Origin: Liolophura sinensis
Taxonomy: Eukaryota; Mollusca; Polyplacophora; Chitonida; Chitonidae
Direction of reading: 5' to 3'
Assembly: GCF_032854445.1 (NCBI RefSeq)
Contig: NC_088306.1
Coordinates: forward strand, 8,704,193-8,768,192
DNA: 64,000 bases
Below, piece by piece: positions 1-12,499 of this stretch (positions are counted from its first letter, which is position 1; each line of letters starts with the position of its first letter). Position numbers and translations under genes: made by a program. The notes beneath the pieces are model-generated. The model saw nothing but the letters and a program-made list of their open reading frames with translations. It was not told where the DNA came from and did not search any database.

Positions 1-167
1 ATAATATAGTAGCTATTTTCTCAGGGAAAACTTTATGGAAAGACATCTAATGAAAATACTATGGATCAACCAGAAAATATAGATCATTTTCATACAATAA
101 TTCAATGCATAACATTGTATAATTAAATACATTCCCTGCAGTTGCTTAATAGCAATCGTGTATATTC

Positions 168-315
168 ATTTATTTATTTGATTGGTGTTTTACGCCGTAC
201 TCAAGAATATTTCATTTATACGACGGTGGCCAGTATTATGGTGTGAGGAAACCAGGCAGAGCCCAGGGGAAACCCACGGCCATCCGCAGGCTGCTGAAAG
301 ACCTTCCCACGTGCA
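168..315 (-). mobile_element. SINE family 1, 3' portion
   Basis: Starts with the (TTTA)n complement of the tail, then ttgattggtgttttacgccg and the core up to gaccttcccacgtg; the tRNA-like head is missing. Confidence 0.85.
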
Positions 316-3261
316 ATCGTCTACGTGAATTATTATTACTTACTATTGAAGTTTACGTGTGATGGGGAACTGGAGTGCCCGGCGTAAAACCACTTTCATT
401 TGACAGGTCAGTGACAAACCTTCCGACTAGTATGTAAAGCCGCAGATAAACCAATAAGAGCTAGAATAGAGCCTGCGGTTTCAATGTTCGGGATCCAACG
501 GGCTGCATACAGCTGCGTTCACACAGGGCGTCCTGTTAACAACATTCTTAGATTTTTTGAGGTACATCAAGATAATGATAACGATCTCCGCCCTCCGTTT
601 ATGACTGGTTTACAAATAATTAAAGGAGAACCACCAACGACTTTATTTTCATTCTGAATGTTCCGTAGACACAAAATTTAAGCTATGTTGGTCTGTAAAT
701 TGCATTAAAAATGTTACCTTAACTAGTTCTATTTAAAAAATCCCATTAAAGCTGGACCCTCTGCCCTATCTTGTCGACCGCGGAGTCCTGCCCGGGTGAC
801 GTCAAGTCGTGAAGACCTGCCGGGATTATGTATTGAAAAACCCTGCTAATCATTGCCGAATTATTATTATTGCTTTATTATTAATTATTATTATCTACCC
901 GCTGTGTGCTTTTCCAGTATTAGCCAACTTATGAATTCATCTATAATTACCTCTACGCCTACACCTCTTAATATGCACTCTGAAAATCATATAAGGTAGG
1001 AGAGAGTGTTTATGATGAGATATCTGTGCATATTTTCTCAGTCTGAGGCATTTTAGGCCTTGTATGCAACTTTACAGTATATTGCGTTGTGATTTGCAGT
1101 CTTAAGCCGCACTTGGGCATGGAATAATCTCGAAATTATTTGTAAAAGTGTGGCCATTGTCTCCTGTGGTCTATGTACACATAGAGAAGCCCACGTGCCT
1201 TCCAGCGAATGTACCACATTGACGTCACAAGGAAAGAAAGGGGACATTAATGTATCTACATGCGCGCCGGAAGGCCAAGCATTGGGGTTCTACTTTATGA
1301 ATGCGTTACGACCCTATCTATCGTAAATTTCAACTTCACACGCAGACATTTCCTACCTATTCTGCCTAAATCCGATGATTTTGAGAAATAGTTACGACAT
1401 AGCCATGCTTCCGGAATGACTACGTATCCTTACGACCGCATAGATGAAACTTTTTCTAATATTTACGAATCATTACAAAAAATAAAACACAAATTCATTA
1501 CAAATGCTCCAGAATCAATACCAAAGACCGCGAATACAAACACCGATTACATTACGTCAATTCGTAACGGTTTTGCCAAAAACATCGTCTGTGTACATGA
1601 TGTGAACGGGGCTTTAGCCGGAGGATTCAATAAAAAGTGGAGGGGGAGGAGGGGGGGAGTGTAAACATGAGCATTACACAGCCGGGGTTGTTTGGACAAA
1701 CTAGCATATGGCGGCTTCAGATTTAAAATGGTTCGTGGCAAAGAGACATTTCTCGTATAACACAAACAATTCTCTTTTTATGTAAAGCGTTGTTGTAGGT
1801 TTAATCTCCTGGATTCAGGTAGCCGAGGACAATGTTTGAGGACAAATGACCGACGGCTTTAATTATCTAAAAACTGAAGCTGTGTGTGGTTGAATGCTCA
1901 CAGGAATTATTTGTGTATTAGATTATGACATGCCTGTGGTCTCGTCTCCGAGTGCCATTCACTCGTACCTTTCCTCTAATGTTTAAGGAAAGCTTTTACA
2001 CAAAACCGTCATTCCGTCCGTCTTCTAAGCGACATACGATATTTTACACTTGGAACATTTCTAGAGGAATATCAGCTTTATAACTGTCCACTGAACTGGA
2101 TTAATCAACAGTTTTATATCATTGCCGATGATAAAGTAAGTCTTGCTGTTTTTTGTTTGTGGAAGTCATTATTCAGTGGTAGTGAGTGCGAGGTTTGATG
2201 GAAACGTAACTGTGATATGCGGTTAACATTTGACCAACAAACGTTATTTATTAGAACTTTACTACATTCATTTCACCGAGATACTGCTGAGATGGTGTAC
2301 AGCTATATTACACGTAATATCACACGTGTCATTAGTGATTCAATCAATACATAATCATCCGTCGAGGAAAAAAATAGTAAATTTGCACACAGAGCGAATA
2401 TTGATGCAAGTAATTGTTTGTTATGAATAAATGGAAAACATACTGACAATGTATGTCGGTCTGGCACGCTGCTGTTTTACACGAAGTACATAGATAATCG
2501 TCAGAATGTAAAACTCGGTTAGCTTATTGAATTTGCTCTCTTAAGTTGTAGGCAAGTCATGTGGACATTTCGATATTAGACTTAATATCCTTTTAATAAA
2601 AGATGCTGAGACACATAAAATATAGATTGCGATATTAGTGGACAGTGTATGTTACGCTCTGAGTAAAGAAATAGAGGCGGCAATGACATTTCTGTATTTT
2701 TGCCCTCCGCTATGTTAAAAGGTTGCTATTTTGCTTTTACAATTTATTTCATGAAGAATTATCGCTATTCATTCTGACGAGCACAGAAGTCAATCACATC
2801 CTTTGTGCAGCGCTCTTTTTTTTTTGAGCGCAAAGTTTCTCCGCCCTTTCAACAATTCTCTGATCAAGTTTATTTGAACACTTTTATTTTATCGATTTTC
2901 TTTTCAACAAAGCTAGGCCTAGTTCTCGTGGATATTTTATGTTCTTGTACTGCCATGAACATGTGAGCGTTCTGCTCTTGACGGGTTTGTGTTAGATTGT
3001 AAATGCCATCCTCGTTAGTTTCAATACAGGCATTCATGTAACTATTCCTGTATTTTTCTTTTGAAATGGTCACCCACTAAAAAGAGAAAGGAAACCATCA
3101 CAAAATGCTACTTCTGTCTTAATCTGTTTATTCTTCCTACAAATCGAAAGTGCTTCTGTAGATTGAGTAAATTTATTTCATGATAACTAAATAAGAGGTC
3201 TTGTAAAAGATTTTTATAGTTACAGTGTACTGGAACAAGATACGTTTTATTCTTTCAAACA
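316..3261. other. No gene recognised
   Basis: AT-rich sequence with only short open frames. An 82-codon frame at 1416-1664 has no recognisable domain and ends in a G-rich run. No SINE was seen here. Confidence 0.4.
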
Positions 3262-3352
3262 TTTATTGATTTATTTGATATATTTGATTGATGTTTTACG
3301 CCAAGTCAAGAATATTTCACTTATACAACGGTGGCCAGCATTATGGTGGGAG
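3262..3352 (-). mobile_element. SINE family 1, tail fragment
   Basis: Short tail with gatgttttacgccaagtcaa and the ggtggccagcattatggtgg block; heavily truncated. Confidence 0.7.
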
Positions 3353-4159
3353 GCTTTCAAACATTTTAATTAATTTTGTTTTAAATCGGTCATGAAAAGA
3401 AAGTAACTAATATGATTCGCTTTGACGGTTGCACCAATCGATTCTCTTGCTGTATTTGACGAAGGTAATTTCACCTTTCATATAGAAAACACCTCCGTCT
3501 GTCCCTATGTATACAAGATGTGTTTTATGTAATTCTAACAGACAGTCAACTTACCCCTGGATAGCTTGCCCTATCCAGCTGTTAATTATTTCCTTTCTCA
3601 CATGCGAGGTGAGGTAATAGTTTTGTCGGCACTGCCCGCCGCCCTACTCAATCTCTGTCCCGTGGGCGCATGCGTAACGGATCACACAGCAGGAAATCTG
3701 TGGTGTCAGAGTAGTTTTCTCAAATCTTTTAAACAGTTACACGTTCAAGTGCTCTGTCCCATGTGTTAAAGACCGTTATTCAAAAGGTTCATCTAAGCAC
3801 ACGTTTTAATGTCTCCATGTATATGTACATACCGCCTAGAGTTGACTTAGAATAGGTACCGTTCGATCATCCAACGTCCATCTGTCTCTTCAAATACTAG
3901 CCAGAATGGTTTAACACGTAAAGTTAACAGCTTTTTTGTTATGTGTTCCAAGCCTTAGCATTGAGTACCACAAAGTAGAATGGGCATACATCTGTGTCTT
4001 TTCGCTGCCTGTATACAACATCGTTATTTTGTTATTTGTGAGTGTTACTATATAATAGTCTAGCAACTTACAAAAGAAAGGATAAGAAAAAGTGATATTT
4101 GTTAAAAGGCTATTCTACAGCCCAGTTGGAAAGACATATAATGCTACTTTGACCATTTA

Positions 4160-4425
4160 CTGGCTGGCAACGGACCAGTGCTTGCCTCTCAATCGTTAAG
4201 GATCATGAGGTGCAGGCTCGAAACCCGGTCTTAACAGGAATTTGTACTCCACTCACACTGTTCGTGGGCTTCTTTGATAATAAGAGGTAGACGACGCTCG
4301 TGTGGACATTTGAACAGTTTAACGTTTGAGAACAGATGGCTTTCGTCAATATGGTGTATATGGCTGTACGCTACAGTAACTTGCCACAAGTCGACTGTTT
4401 AGCCCGGGCAATCCGGCTCTATTTC
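4160..4425 (+). mobile_element. SINE family 2 copy
   Basis: A tRNA-like head with a B-box-like caggctcgaaacccgg is followed by a body (ggtagacgacgctcgtgtgga, acttgccacaagtcgactg) that matches the body of the copy at 14480. Divergent. Confidence 0.55.
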
Positions 4426-4452
4426 CAATAAAACTCATCGTCTTCCGATACT

Positions 4453-4905
4453 GATTTATTTATTTACTCAGCAATATTTCACCTATACGTCGTTATGGTG
4501 CAAGGAAACCTGACAGAGCCCGGTGGAAACCCACGACCATCCGCAGGTTGATGGAATACCTTCCCACGTACCCGTCATCCATTATTTATTTATTTATTTG
4601 ATTGGTATTTTACGTCGTGCTTAAGAACATTTCACTTATTCGACGGCGGCCAACATTATGGTGGGAAGAAACTGGACAGAGCCCGGTGGAAACCCACGAC
4701 CATCCGCAGGTTGATGGAATACCTTCCCACGTACCCGTCATCCATTATTTATTTATTTATTTGATTTATATTTTACGCCGTACTTAAAAATATTTCACTT
4801 ATTCGACGGCGCCAGCATTATGGTAGGAGGAAACCGGACAGAGCCCGGTGGAAACCCACGACCATCCGAAGGTTGGTACCAGATCTTCCCACCTACCCGT
4901 CATCC
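4453..4905 (-). repeat. Tandem triplet of SINE family 1 3' units
   Basis: Three head-to-tail units (4453-4580 truncated, 4581-4743, 4744-4905; about 163 bp each) all end in the same non-consensus tacccgtcatcc and the first two share ggttgatggaatacc. Shared private changes and boundaries show local duplication of one inserted copy. Confidence 0.8.
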
Positions 4906-5052
4906 AATAAGTGAAGCATTCTTTATTACGGCGTTAAATAGAAATCAAATTAACAACAAAATAAAATTATTGTCCGACCATCTTTATAAAATCTCTAACC
5001 ACAATATTATTCACTTATACAAAGCACGCCACGTTAAGACTAAAAATGTCGC

Positions 5053-5772
5053 CTAACATCTCATCGCAGATGATTTCGTGCATTTAACCACAGTCTCGCG
5101 ATCATTAGCGAAGTCTTGGGGTTTATCACGGTTTAGCAAAAACCGCAACGAGTTATCAAGACTTGCGACGATCACCCGCGATTTGTCGATCGTACGCTGT
5201 CTTAAGTGGTCGCAAAGGCAGACTTGACAGGGGCTTACTAGGGCCAAAGTCCGAGAACAAGGGACTTATGGAAATCTAAAATCCAAAAACCAAAAGTGGA
5301 TACTAAAGCATAAAGATTAGCCATTTACGATGGAAAAGAACACTACATGGCTTAGCGAAACATCTCTATCGTCGAAAGGGACACTGAATGCTAAATCAAC
5401 GACAAACCGTATCTGTCTGGCCTCTTGTGGGGAGAGACAACACGCTTTAGTGAACATTGCCTCGAATCCCTCGGTCTTCAGTACGGGCCAGCGATCAGAC
5501 CTAATGTAATATTGACTCCAACAACTGTTTGACTTCCGAAGTGGGCACAGTTCGCTGCGGGACTGAACTTGTCCTTCCGGAATACGCTCAGCTCTCACGA
5601 GAAATGCTGTGGGTTTCCCGAAGGGAATAAGTTTTTGCCCTCAGGCAAGATTGCCATTGCCATTCGAATATCAACCCAGACCTCGCTATCGGCTTCAACA
5701 CTCGCGTACCGCTTAACATCTGGGTATAATACATACCGATCTCTAATTCAGTTTCACAGAGCCTCGGGCTGA
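5053..5772 (-). pseudogene. Coding-like segment of unknown identity, frames broken
   Basis: On the minus strand two open pieces follow each other: 5317-5598 (93 codons) and 5053-5247 (64 codons), with another open stretch about 5600-5720 in a shifted frame. The composition is more balanced and less AT-rich than the flanks, and few stops occur over 700 bases. I recognise no domain. It could be a decayed transposon gene or exons of an unknown gene; no reliable splice sites were found. Low confidence. Confidence 0.2.
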
Positions 5773-6399
5773 GAAATCTTTAATCCCTGAAGTAACGAGA
5801 CAGGCCATCTGCTATGTACATATAAGGCTAATAGAAACCTAAGTCCAACATTCGTATACCACTCGTAAACCATGTTAGTGGCGTTTTAAGTCGATAATTA
5901 CAAAACCCATTTCCAAAACAGCGTAAAACACCATTTTCCGAGGAACTAATTCGCGACTATAGTAACACATGGCATACCACAAAAACTCTTTTTTCTGTAG
6001 TTCTTACATGGAGGGAAATGTGTTCGAGCAAAATAGACGGTTCAAGAGGTACTACTTAAATAACAATAAAAGATCAACAACGCCGACGCTCCTTTGATCC
6101 AGCGATCAATTCACACCATTAAATCTCGAATCAAAGTTCGAATCAATCCCGAAAACAAACGTGTTCCTTAAAATAAACATGGGTCAAAACGTGATAATTC
6201 CTGAACAAAATTACTTCTCTTAGGTCGAGTTAAATGTTGAAGTTAAGTAATTTTAAACTTTTATATTTTGGTCTTCATTAATTGGAATGCTTCTTAAGCA
6301 TTGGCTTGTTATTGTTCCTTCATGATAATTTGGACAAGATCAACATTCTTTCTCTGGCCATAAGTATGAATTGAAAATGGGAATAGAACATTTTCTTTT

Positions 6400-6530
6400 A
6401 TTTTTTATTTATTTATTTATTTACTTGTCGTTTAATGTATACTCCCAATTTCACTTAAGCGACGGAGACCAGATCATCAAGCGGAACAGAGCCTTTAACA
6501 CCTACGACCAATGGGCTCCAACGGGTGCAA
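6400..6530 (-). mobile_element. Diverged SINE family 1 remnant
   Basis: A (ttta)n start followed by a diverged acttgtcgtttaatgtatactc and gcgacggagaccag-type core. Confidence 0.45.
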
Positions 6531-7071
6531 CGCTTTATCTGCAGCATATACCTCAGAAAATCGACACATATATTCATACTAACGAATTCTTATGCTTTAA
6601 TTTTTGTCTACAACTGCGCCAAAAAATATAGTTCGGTCAAAAATGAACAATGTGTAGGCTGCTTGCGAACGTATTCATCTAGATTGTAGGGCTTACAGTT
6701 TTATGTCCTACCAATATGATTCAGTCGATCCAGGGCCGTACCAACTTCAGACATTCTTGAGAAGACACATTTTTACGTCCCGTCTCGATAAATGTGGACA
6801 AGCTTGGAACCCGATATTAAGTGCCTTCCTGTATCTGTGACTACAAAAGCACGAGCGGAAATTGAGTTGTTCCGATTCATGCAGTTTTGAAGAGAAAACG
6901 TCCTTTCTCGTCCTGCTGGTAAATGCCATGACAGACGCGAAGGATTACAAAACTTGATTTAGGCTGGTCAAACATTGGCGGGTCTTCTGTCCGATACGTT
7001 GATGATTAAATTAGCGTCGGTCTCACGCCGGTTGCATTTACGCTGTTTGATCCAGTCTTGATTTGTGAATC

Positions 7072-7206
7072 ATGTCAACACCACTGACTGGAGAGCAAAC
7101 GAAGGGTACTGGCAAATATCAAATCGGCTACACGGGCGGCGACGGACTTTGCCTTGCATGCATGGCCACGGGAATGTGGGAGTCATGTGAGAGAGATGCT
7201 GTATAA
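7072..7206 (+). other. Small open frame, 44 codons, unassigned
   Basis: ATG to TAA with an in-frame stop just upstream (7066). The product is glycine- and cysteine-containing (GYTGGDGLCLACMATGMWESC) with no signal peptide. No family is recognised. It may be chance. Confidence 0.12.
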
Positions 7207-8189
7207 ATCATGTTACTGTTAATCAGACAAATCACCCGCGCACCCACTCCTGGCTAACAGTAAATATTCTACGCTTGGGTTGTTTATAAATTTCTAACTT
7301 CCTTCCGCGGTCGATTCTGTGAGAGACAAACATATGATGTCTGACACGGCCGGATATACAGCTGCCACTATCAGGTAAACAGCTTCTCTTTATTTCTAGT
7401 TCCGTTTTTAAGACGGCCAATTTTGACTTGATGAATCTCTAAGCATACTGCCAAAAACTGGCAATAATGTTAACTGGCCCCAATGCAGATCTTTATGTGT
7501 GTTATTCAAGAATACGAGTCTCAGTTGCGCTCTGAACGTGTCTCTTGATTCATGTATCCAACTTTGCGATTTTATTCAAACTGGTACACATATCTCCACT
7601 GTTATTACAGTAGCATTTTCCGATCATTTCTTTACTTATTTATTTGATTGGTGCACTGTTGAACTGCATATGTTTATTAGTTTAAGCGTTCAACCCATTA
7701 GTCACAGTATTCCCTAACGTTTTGGTTTCCTATCACCTTTGCTTGAGATCAAGGACTAAAGTTAAATATCAAAGATTTCAGCTTACCCGACACCCGTCAA
7801 CATATAATCTAGTCAACTATATCCGACTGGGACTTTCATTCCTTCGGCACCTTGAAATACCTTCACGTCGTATTTGGAAGAAATAAAACTAGAATTGTTT
7901 AAATTTTTCTACTGTCAGATAAAAGTGCATTTACTTGATATCTGTTGAAGGTATTGTTATAATTTACATAGTTTAATTTTAGCCTTGGAAAATACATTTG
8001 TCCTCAGTCATTTCAGTGGTATTTTTCTCTTAAGTGACATAGGATATTACCATATTTTTTACCTGGTTAAATCGATTGAAAACCCCTACACAGAAACAAA
8101 CTGATTTTGCCTTTACGTCCAGTCTGATTTTTTTACTAATTAATTAGCAACAGGAGAAAATCTGTAGGTGACTAAGTTTTTCGTTTTTT

Positions 8190-8266
8190 TTTTATTTCAA
8201 TGGTTTGTTACGCCGTACTCGGGAATGTTTTACTCATATGACGTCGGTCACATTATGGTGGGTAAT
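8190..8266 (-). mobile_element. SINE family 1, tail fragment
   Basis: T-rich start, then gttacgccgtactcgggaat and cacattatggtgggtaat; truncated after the tail. Confidence 0.7.
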
Positions 8267-8625
8267 GTTTTTCAGCGCCATCATTCGGCTACGTTATGGG
8301 AGGCTAATATAGCCTTAGCCTAGCGTCGTTGTGATGAGCTTTATTCAGCGCAGTGTACCGTAAATTTGTGAAAAGACCACATCTTCCCTCTGTAGCTGCA
8401 TACTGCTCCAGAGTCCTTTGTCGGTCATTGATACACAAGTTTATAAAATTTATAGTCAACTAACTGAAAAGTAACAAGCATGCCGAGTTTTTGAGTGCAC
8501 TATTGAGATTGTTTATTCTTTTAGTCATGTGATGTCGGTACCTTTGTATTTCTATGACCTTTGTTTTACCAGTCATAGAAATTCAAGAATATTCTATACT
8601 AGAATAGTAGGAGATGGATTTTGAA

Positions 8626-8716
8626 GGGAGGAAACCAGGCAGATCCCGAGGAAACCCACCACCAATCGCAGGTTGCTGCAAGACCTTCTTCAGGAAGCCA
8701 GCCTCAGCTGGACTCA
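8626..8716 (-). mobile_element. SINE family 1, core fragment
   Basis: Contains aggaaaccaggcagatcccg and cgcaggttgctgcaagacc, the middle of the element without tail or head. Confidence 0.6.
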
Positions 8717-8837
8717 CATGGACTGCAGTGATGAGACCCCCATGTGTCAGTGTGCCGCGAACAGGGATTGTCACAAGAACTCAAATTTTACTCTTAATAC
8801 ATTTTTCAACAACTTATGCTGTCCTATTATAGACATG

Positions 8838-9073
8838 GGGACCTCCGTGGCTCAGTTGGTTAGCGCGCTAGCGCAGCGTAATGACTAAGGAGTCTCTCAC
8901 CAATGCGGTCGCTGTGGGTCCAGCTCATGCTGGCTTCCTCTCAGTCCGTACATGGGATGGTCTGTCAGCAACCTGCGGATGGTCGTGGGTTTCCCCCCGG
9001 GCTCTGCCGCCATCGTATAAGTGAAATATTCTTGAGTACGGCGTAAAACACCAATCAAATAAATAAATAAATG
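8838..9073 (+). mobile_element. SINE family 1, near full length, with target-site duplication
   Basis: Runs from gggacctccgtggctcagttg (A-box-like) to the (AAAT)n tail. The 9-bp atagacatg occurs on both sides (8829-8837 and 9074-9082), marking the target-site duplication. A small internal deletion removes the cggtttcctcccaccataatgctgg region. Confidence 0.9.
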
Positions 9074-9593
9074 ATAGACATGCAGCCTGAGTCTTCTAAC
9101 ATGTCGAGAAAGACTTATAATTTAGATATTAAAATAAAATAATCACCGGAGGAGATATTATCTATGACATGCTCTATCCTTGTCTGAATTATTATTATAA
9201 CAAAAATCATGTGTTAGGGTCTCTCCAGACATGTGCGTATCATGCAGCTGTGAAGAATAACGCGTTTCTCAGTGTAACTCATTCCCAACCAAATAACCAT
9301 CCAAGATGTTATGCTTGCTTTTACCTCATCTTATCTGCGTTTATGTAATTATTCAACTAGTAGGCTCTCAGGCACCGAACTGAAGATAGATTCTCAGTCT
9401 AAAACATCTCATAAGCGGTACATCCAGGGCTCATTCCAGAATCAAATCATATCTAAGGCTTTAACATGAATAATCTTGGCACTACCGCGCTTAATGGCAC
9501 TATAGTAAATTATCTGGTGTCATAGCAAGCTCCTGTGAGGCATCACTATAAACTTTTCTGCAGTGTGCCCGGCAAACTACAAGAAGGACACAG

Positions 9594-9800
9594 GGCCTCC
9601 GTGACCGAGTGGTTAACAGGCTGGCTTTACAAACAAATGCGGTTGTTGTGAGCTCCAGTTCATGTTACCAGCAATCCGCGGATGGACGTAGGTTTCCTGA
9701 GGTGCTCTGCCTAGTTTTCTCTCACCATAACAGCTGAATGCTGTCGTAGAAGTGACAAGTTCTTGCGAACGGTGTAAAACACCTGTCAACTAGATAAATA
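9594..9800 (+). mobile_element. Diverged SINE family 1 copy
   Basis: Head gggcctccgtgaccgagtgg to tail gtgtaaaacacctgtcaact, with many substitutions and a deletion in the middle. Confidence 0.75.
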
Positions 9801-10991
9801 CGAGGAGAAACCGTCGTGATATATGTCATCGACATAATGTCGAAAAGGATGTTAAAACCTTGATACTCAAGTGAACAGAGCACTTTTAACTGATTGATAA
9901 AGCTCGTATAACCAATGGGAACATCGAATACTGCTATGAAAACTGTAACCAATCCATTGAATGGATAAATCAGTGAATGATTGAATGAATATATCGTCAC
10001 ATTGACAGGATTTCATTCATGAGAGTTGTGAGAACAAGTTAGAGCCGTGAAACAGTTCGCCAGTCGACTTGAGAAATGGAAACATCAAAACGAAGCTATC
10101 TTGAATGAAATTCGTTTTTACTGCTAATTTAATTAGCTTATATTCGGGGTAGATTAACTTTGACACTTATTAGTGACACTTACATAGAATTTAAATTCCT
10201 ATGGGCTAGAACTAAGCGTTGAACTCATTATTGAATTCTGACCGAATCAAATCATAACCAACTAGACTTCACTGCTCGTGTAACCTGAAAACCATGAAAC
10301 ACTGCTACATCCTAGACATATACACGTGTCTTTGAAAAATATGGTGTTCAGAAACAGTGAAATCTGTTCGCACCTTAAGGGCGAATGTTTCACAAACCGT
10401 CATTACACGGTATGATACAACTACACGTACAGAATGCCATGTTACTTTGTGTCAACAATTATCTGTACAAATATTTGCTATTGATACATAGTGATTATGT
10501 TGCACAGCACATCGATTTCCCTCTAAATATTCCATTGTCAGCTCATAAACCAGAAGGAATGAAGAGACAAGTAACGAAACCTTGTATAAACTGACGGACG
10601 AAAATGCTGTTCAGTATTTTAAGAATCATTGTCAAATTTTAGCGACACCAAATTAATGCATTGAAATCGGCATTCGTATACCAGCTGTCAACCCAATATG
10701 GATGTTCCAAGTCAATAATCGCCAATTCAAAAAAAATTAAATAAATACAAAACATCCTAAGACATATATAAGAAGAAGAAGCGAGCTTTTAATAAGTTAT
10801 TTATTTATTATGACTAGTCAAAGTGATTTTTTCCCTTTATAGCATTCATTTGTTTTCGTTTATTTTCTCTATTTATTTGTGTATATATGTTGGTTTTATC
10901 GTTTAGGAGATTCCCCGTGGCTATTAGACTGTGGGAAATCCTCGTAAAATAAATAAAGAATTAAATTAAACTAATAACATTTAAGACATGA

Positions 10992-11250
10992 TGCCCTCCG
11001 CGTCCTAGTCATTTAAGAGCACAATGACTCAGCAGCTTCTCAGCAATGCGAACGATGCGTGAGTTCAAGCTCAGCCCATGGCTTCCCATCCGGTCTCAAG
11101 TGGGGAGGTCTTTCAGCTATCTGCGGATGGTCGTGCGTTTCTCCCGGGCTCTGTTCGGTTTCCTCCCACCATAATGCTGGTCGCCGTCGTATAAGTGAAA
11201 TATTCTTGAGTATGGCGTAAAACATCAATCAAATGAATAAATAAATAAAA
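10992..11250 (+). mobile_element. SINE family 1, nearly complete
   Basis: Head gccctccgcgtcctagtcat, B-box-like gagttcaagctc, full core and (AAAT)n tail. Confidence 0.85.
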
Positions 11251-11344
11251 CAACACAAGTGTTTTTGTGTGTAGCATTACCATAAATAACATGGATCTAA
11301 AAGAGGTCAGTACGTCGACGACACACAGTTTACACTTGACAATT

Positions 11345-11405
11345 CACTTGTGAAATATTCTTGTGTTCGGCGAAAAATACCAAGCAAGTAAGTCAGTAAA
11401 TCCAT
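11345..11405 (+). mobile_element. SINE family 1, tail fragment
   Basis: Contains gtgaaatattcttgtgttcg then cgaaaaataccaagcaagta, a diverged 3' end only. Confidence 0.5.
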
Positions 11406-11486
11406 GACGAATTATAATGACCTTTCAGACAGCTTACGTTCAATAATTGATTAATATTCATATACGTACATTTGTAGCTTATTGCT

Positions 11487-11613
11487 TCTACTTACAAAGT
11501 TGTCTCATCTTGTTGCCTCTACTTACAAAGTTGTCTCATCTTGTTGCCTCTACTTACAAAGGTGTCTCATCTTGTTGCCTCTACTTACAAAGTTGTCTCA
11601 TCTTGTTGCCTTT
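11487..11613 (+). repeat. 31-bp tandem repeat, about four copies
   Basis: The unit acttacaaagttgtctcatc plus ttgttgcctct recurs four times with almost no change. Overlapping open frames here are products of the repeat. Confidence 0.9.
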
Positions 11614-11888
11614 CAGTTTAATGAAAAAATATTATTTGTTTGTCAGAAGTCAACTAAGGTATTTTCTCGACTCAATCGAGTGCCACTTGACGATTGAGGT
11701 CGCAGGTTCGAATACAGCTCTCGCGAGAAGTTTGCCAGGTACATGTATCCTGCATAGAGTGGTGATTTGCAGCTTAAACTTCTGTCTCTGTCACTATACT
11801 GACCGCCATCGCGTTAGTGAAACAGTTTTGCCTGTTACGTTCAACACCAATTTAGTAATAGAATAAATATTTATTATTTTTACTGGGA

Positions 11889-12189
11889 GGCCTCCGTGGC
11901 CGAGTGGTTAACGTACCAGATTCAAGAGCCTCTCACCAATGTGGTCGATGTGAGTTAATCCAGTGTTGAAGAATTTCATTCATTTTAATATATTCATTTT
12001 TACAACATTCCGTCCATGACGAAGAGGCTTTCGTAGCTAGCGTGCTTCTTCTCCCATCGTACGAAGGAAGGTTCTCCAACAACCTGCGGATTGTCGGAGG
12101 TTTCAATCTGGCACCCCTAGTTCCCCCCATTATAATTCTGACTGCCATCGTATAAGTATAATATTTGAGCCGACGTAAAACACCATTGA

Positions 12190-12195
<6 letters not shown>
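11889..12195 (+). mobile_element. SINE family 1 with internal insertion
   Basis: Head ggcctccgtggccgagtggt and tail cgacgtaaaacaccattgaa are present; the middle is diverged and about 60 bp of foreign AT-rich sequence interrupts it. Confidence 0.75.

Positions 12196-12238
<43 letters not shown>
12196..12238. repeat. (TA)n microsatellite
   Basis: An uninterrupted TA run grown from the tail of the preceding SINE, about 260 bp before the prohormone exon. Confidence 0.95.
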
Positions 12239-12240
<2 letters not shown>

Positions 12241-12490
12241 TTCTCAGGATTTCTCTCATGGTATTTGAAATTCCTTTCAACGACTAGCTGAGTTTGATAT
12301 CTTGTTCCTCGAAAACGACAGTATGGGCTGACTCGGACAACACAACACTATATCTCGTCTACGCTTGGATGCAATGCTGTGGTCGTCATCGTCAATCATT
12401 GTCTAACCTATTCATAAAACACAGCTAATGAATAATGTGCCAGCAGACACACCAGTATCTACTAAATAGATATTTTCTTCTTTGTATCTT

Positions 12491-12496
12491 TTCAGA
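12491..12496 (+). promoter_or_regulatory. Splice acceptor before the prohormone ATG
   Basis: A pyrimidine-rich stretch ending in ttcag (12491-12495) lies directly before aacaATG. It implies an intron in the 5' UTR and argues against the TTG codon at 12482, which would fall inside that intron. Confidence 0.6.
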
Positions 12497-12499
12497 ACA

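Noticed and set aside
12482..12499. TTG start of the prohormone frame
   Set aside because: Not a eukaryotic start, and it lies in the polypyrimidine tract of a splice acceptor.
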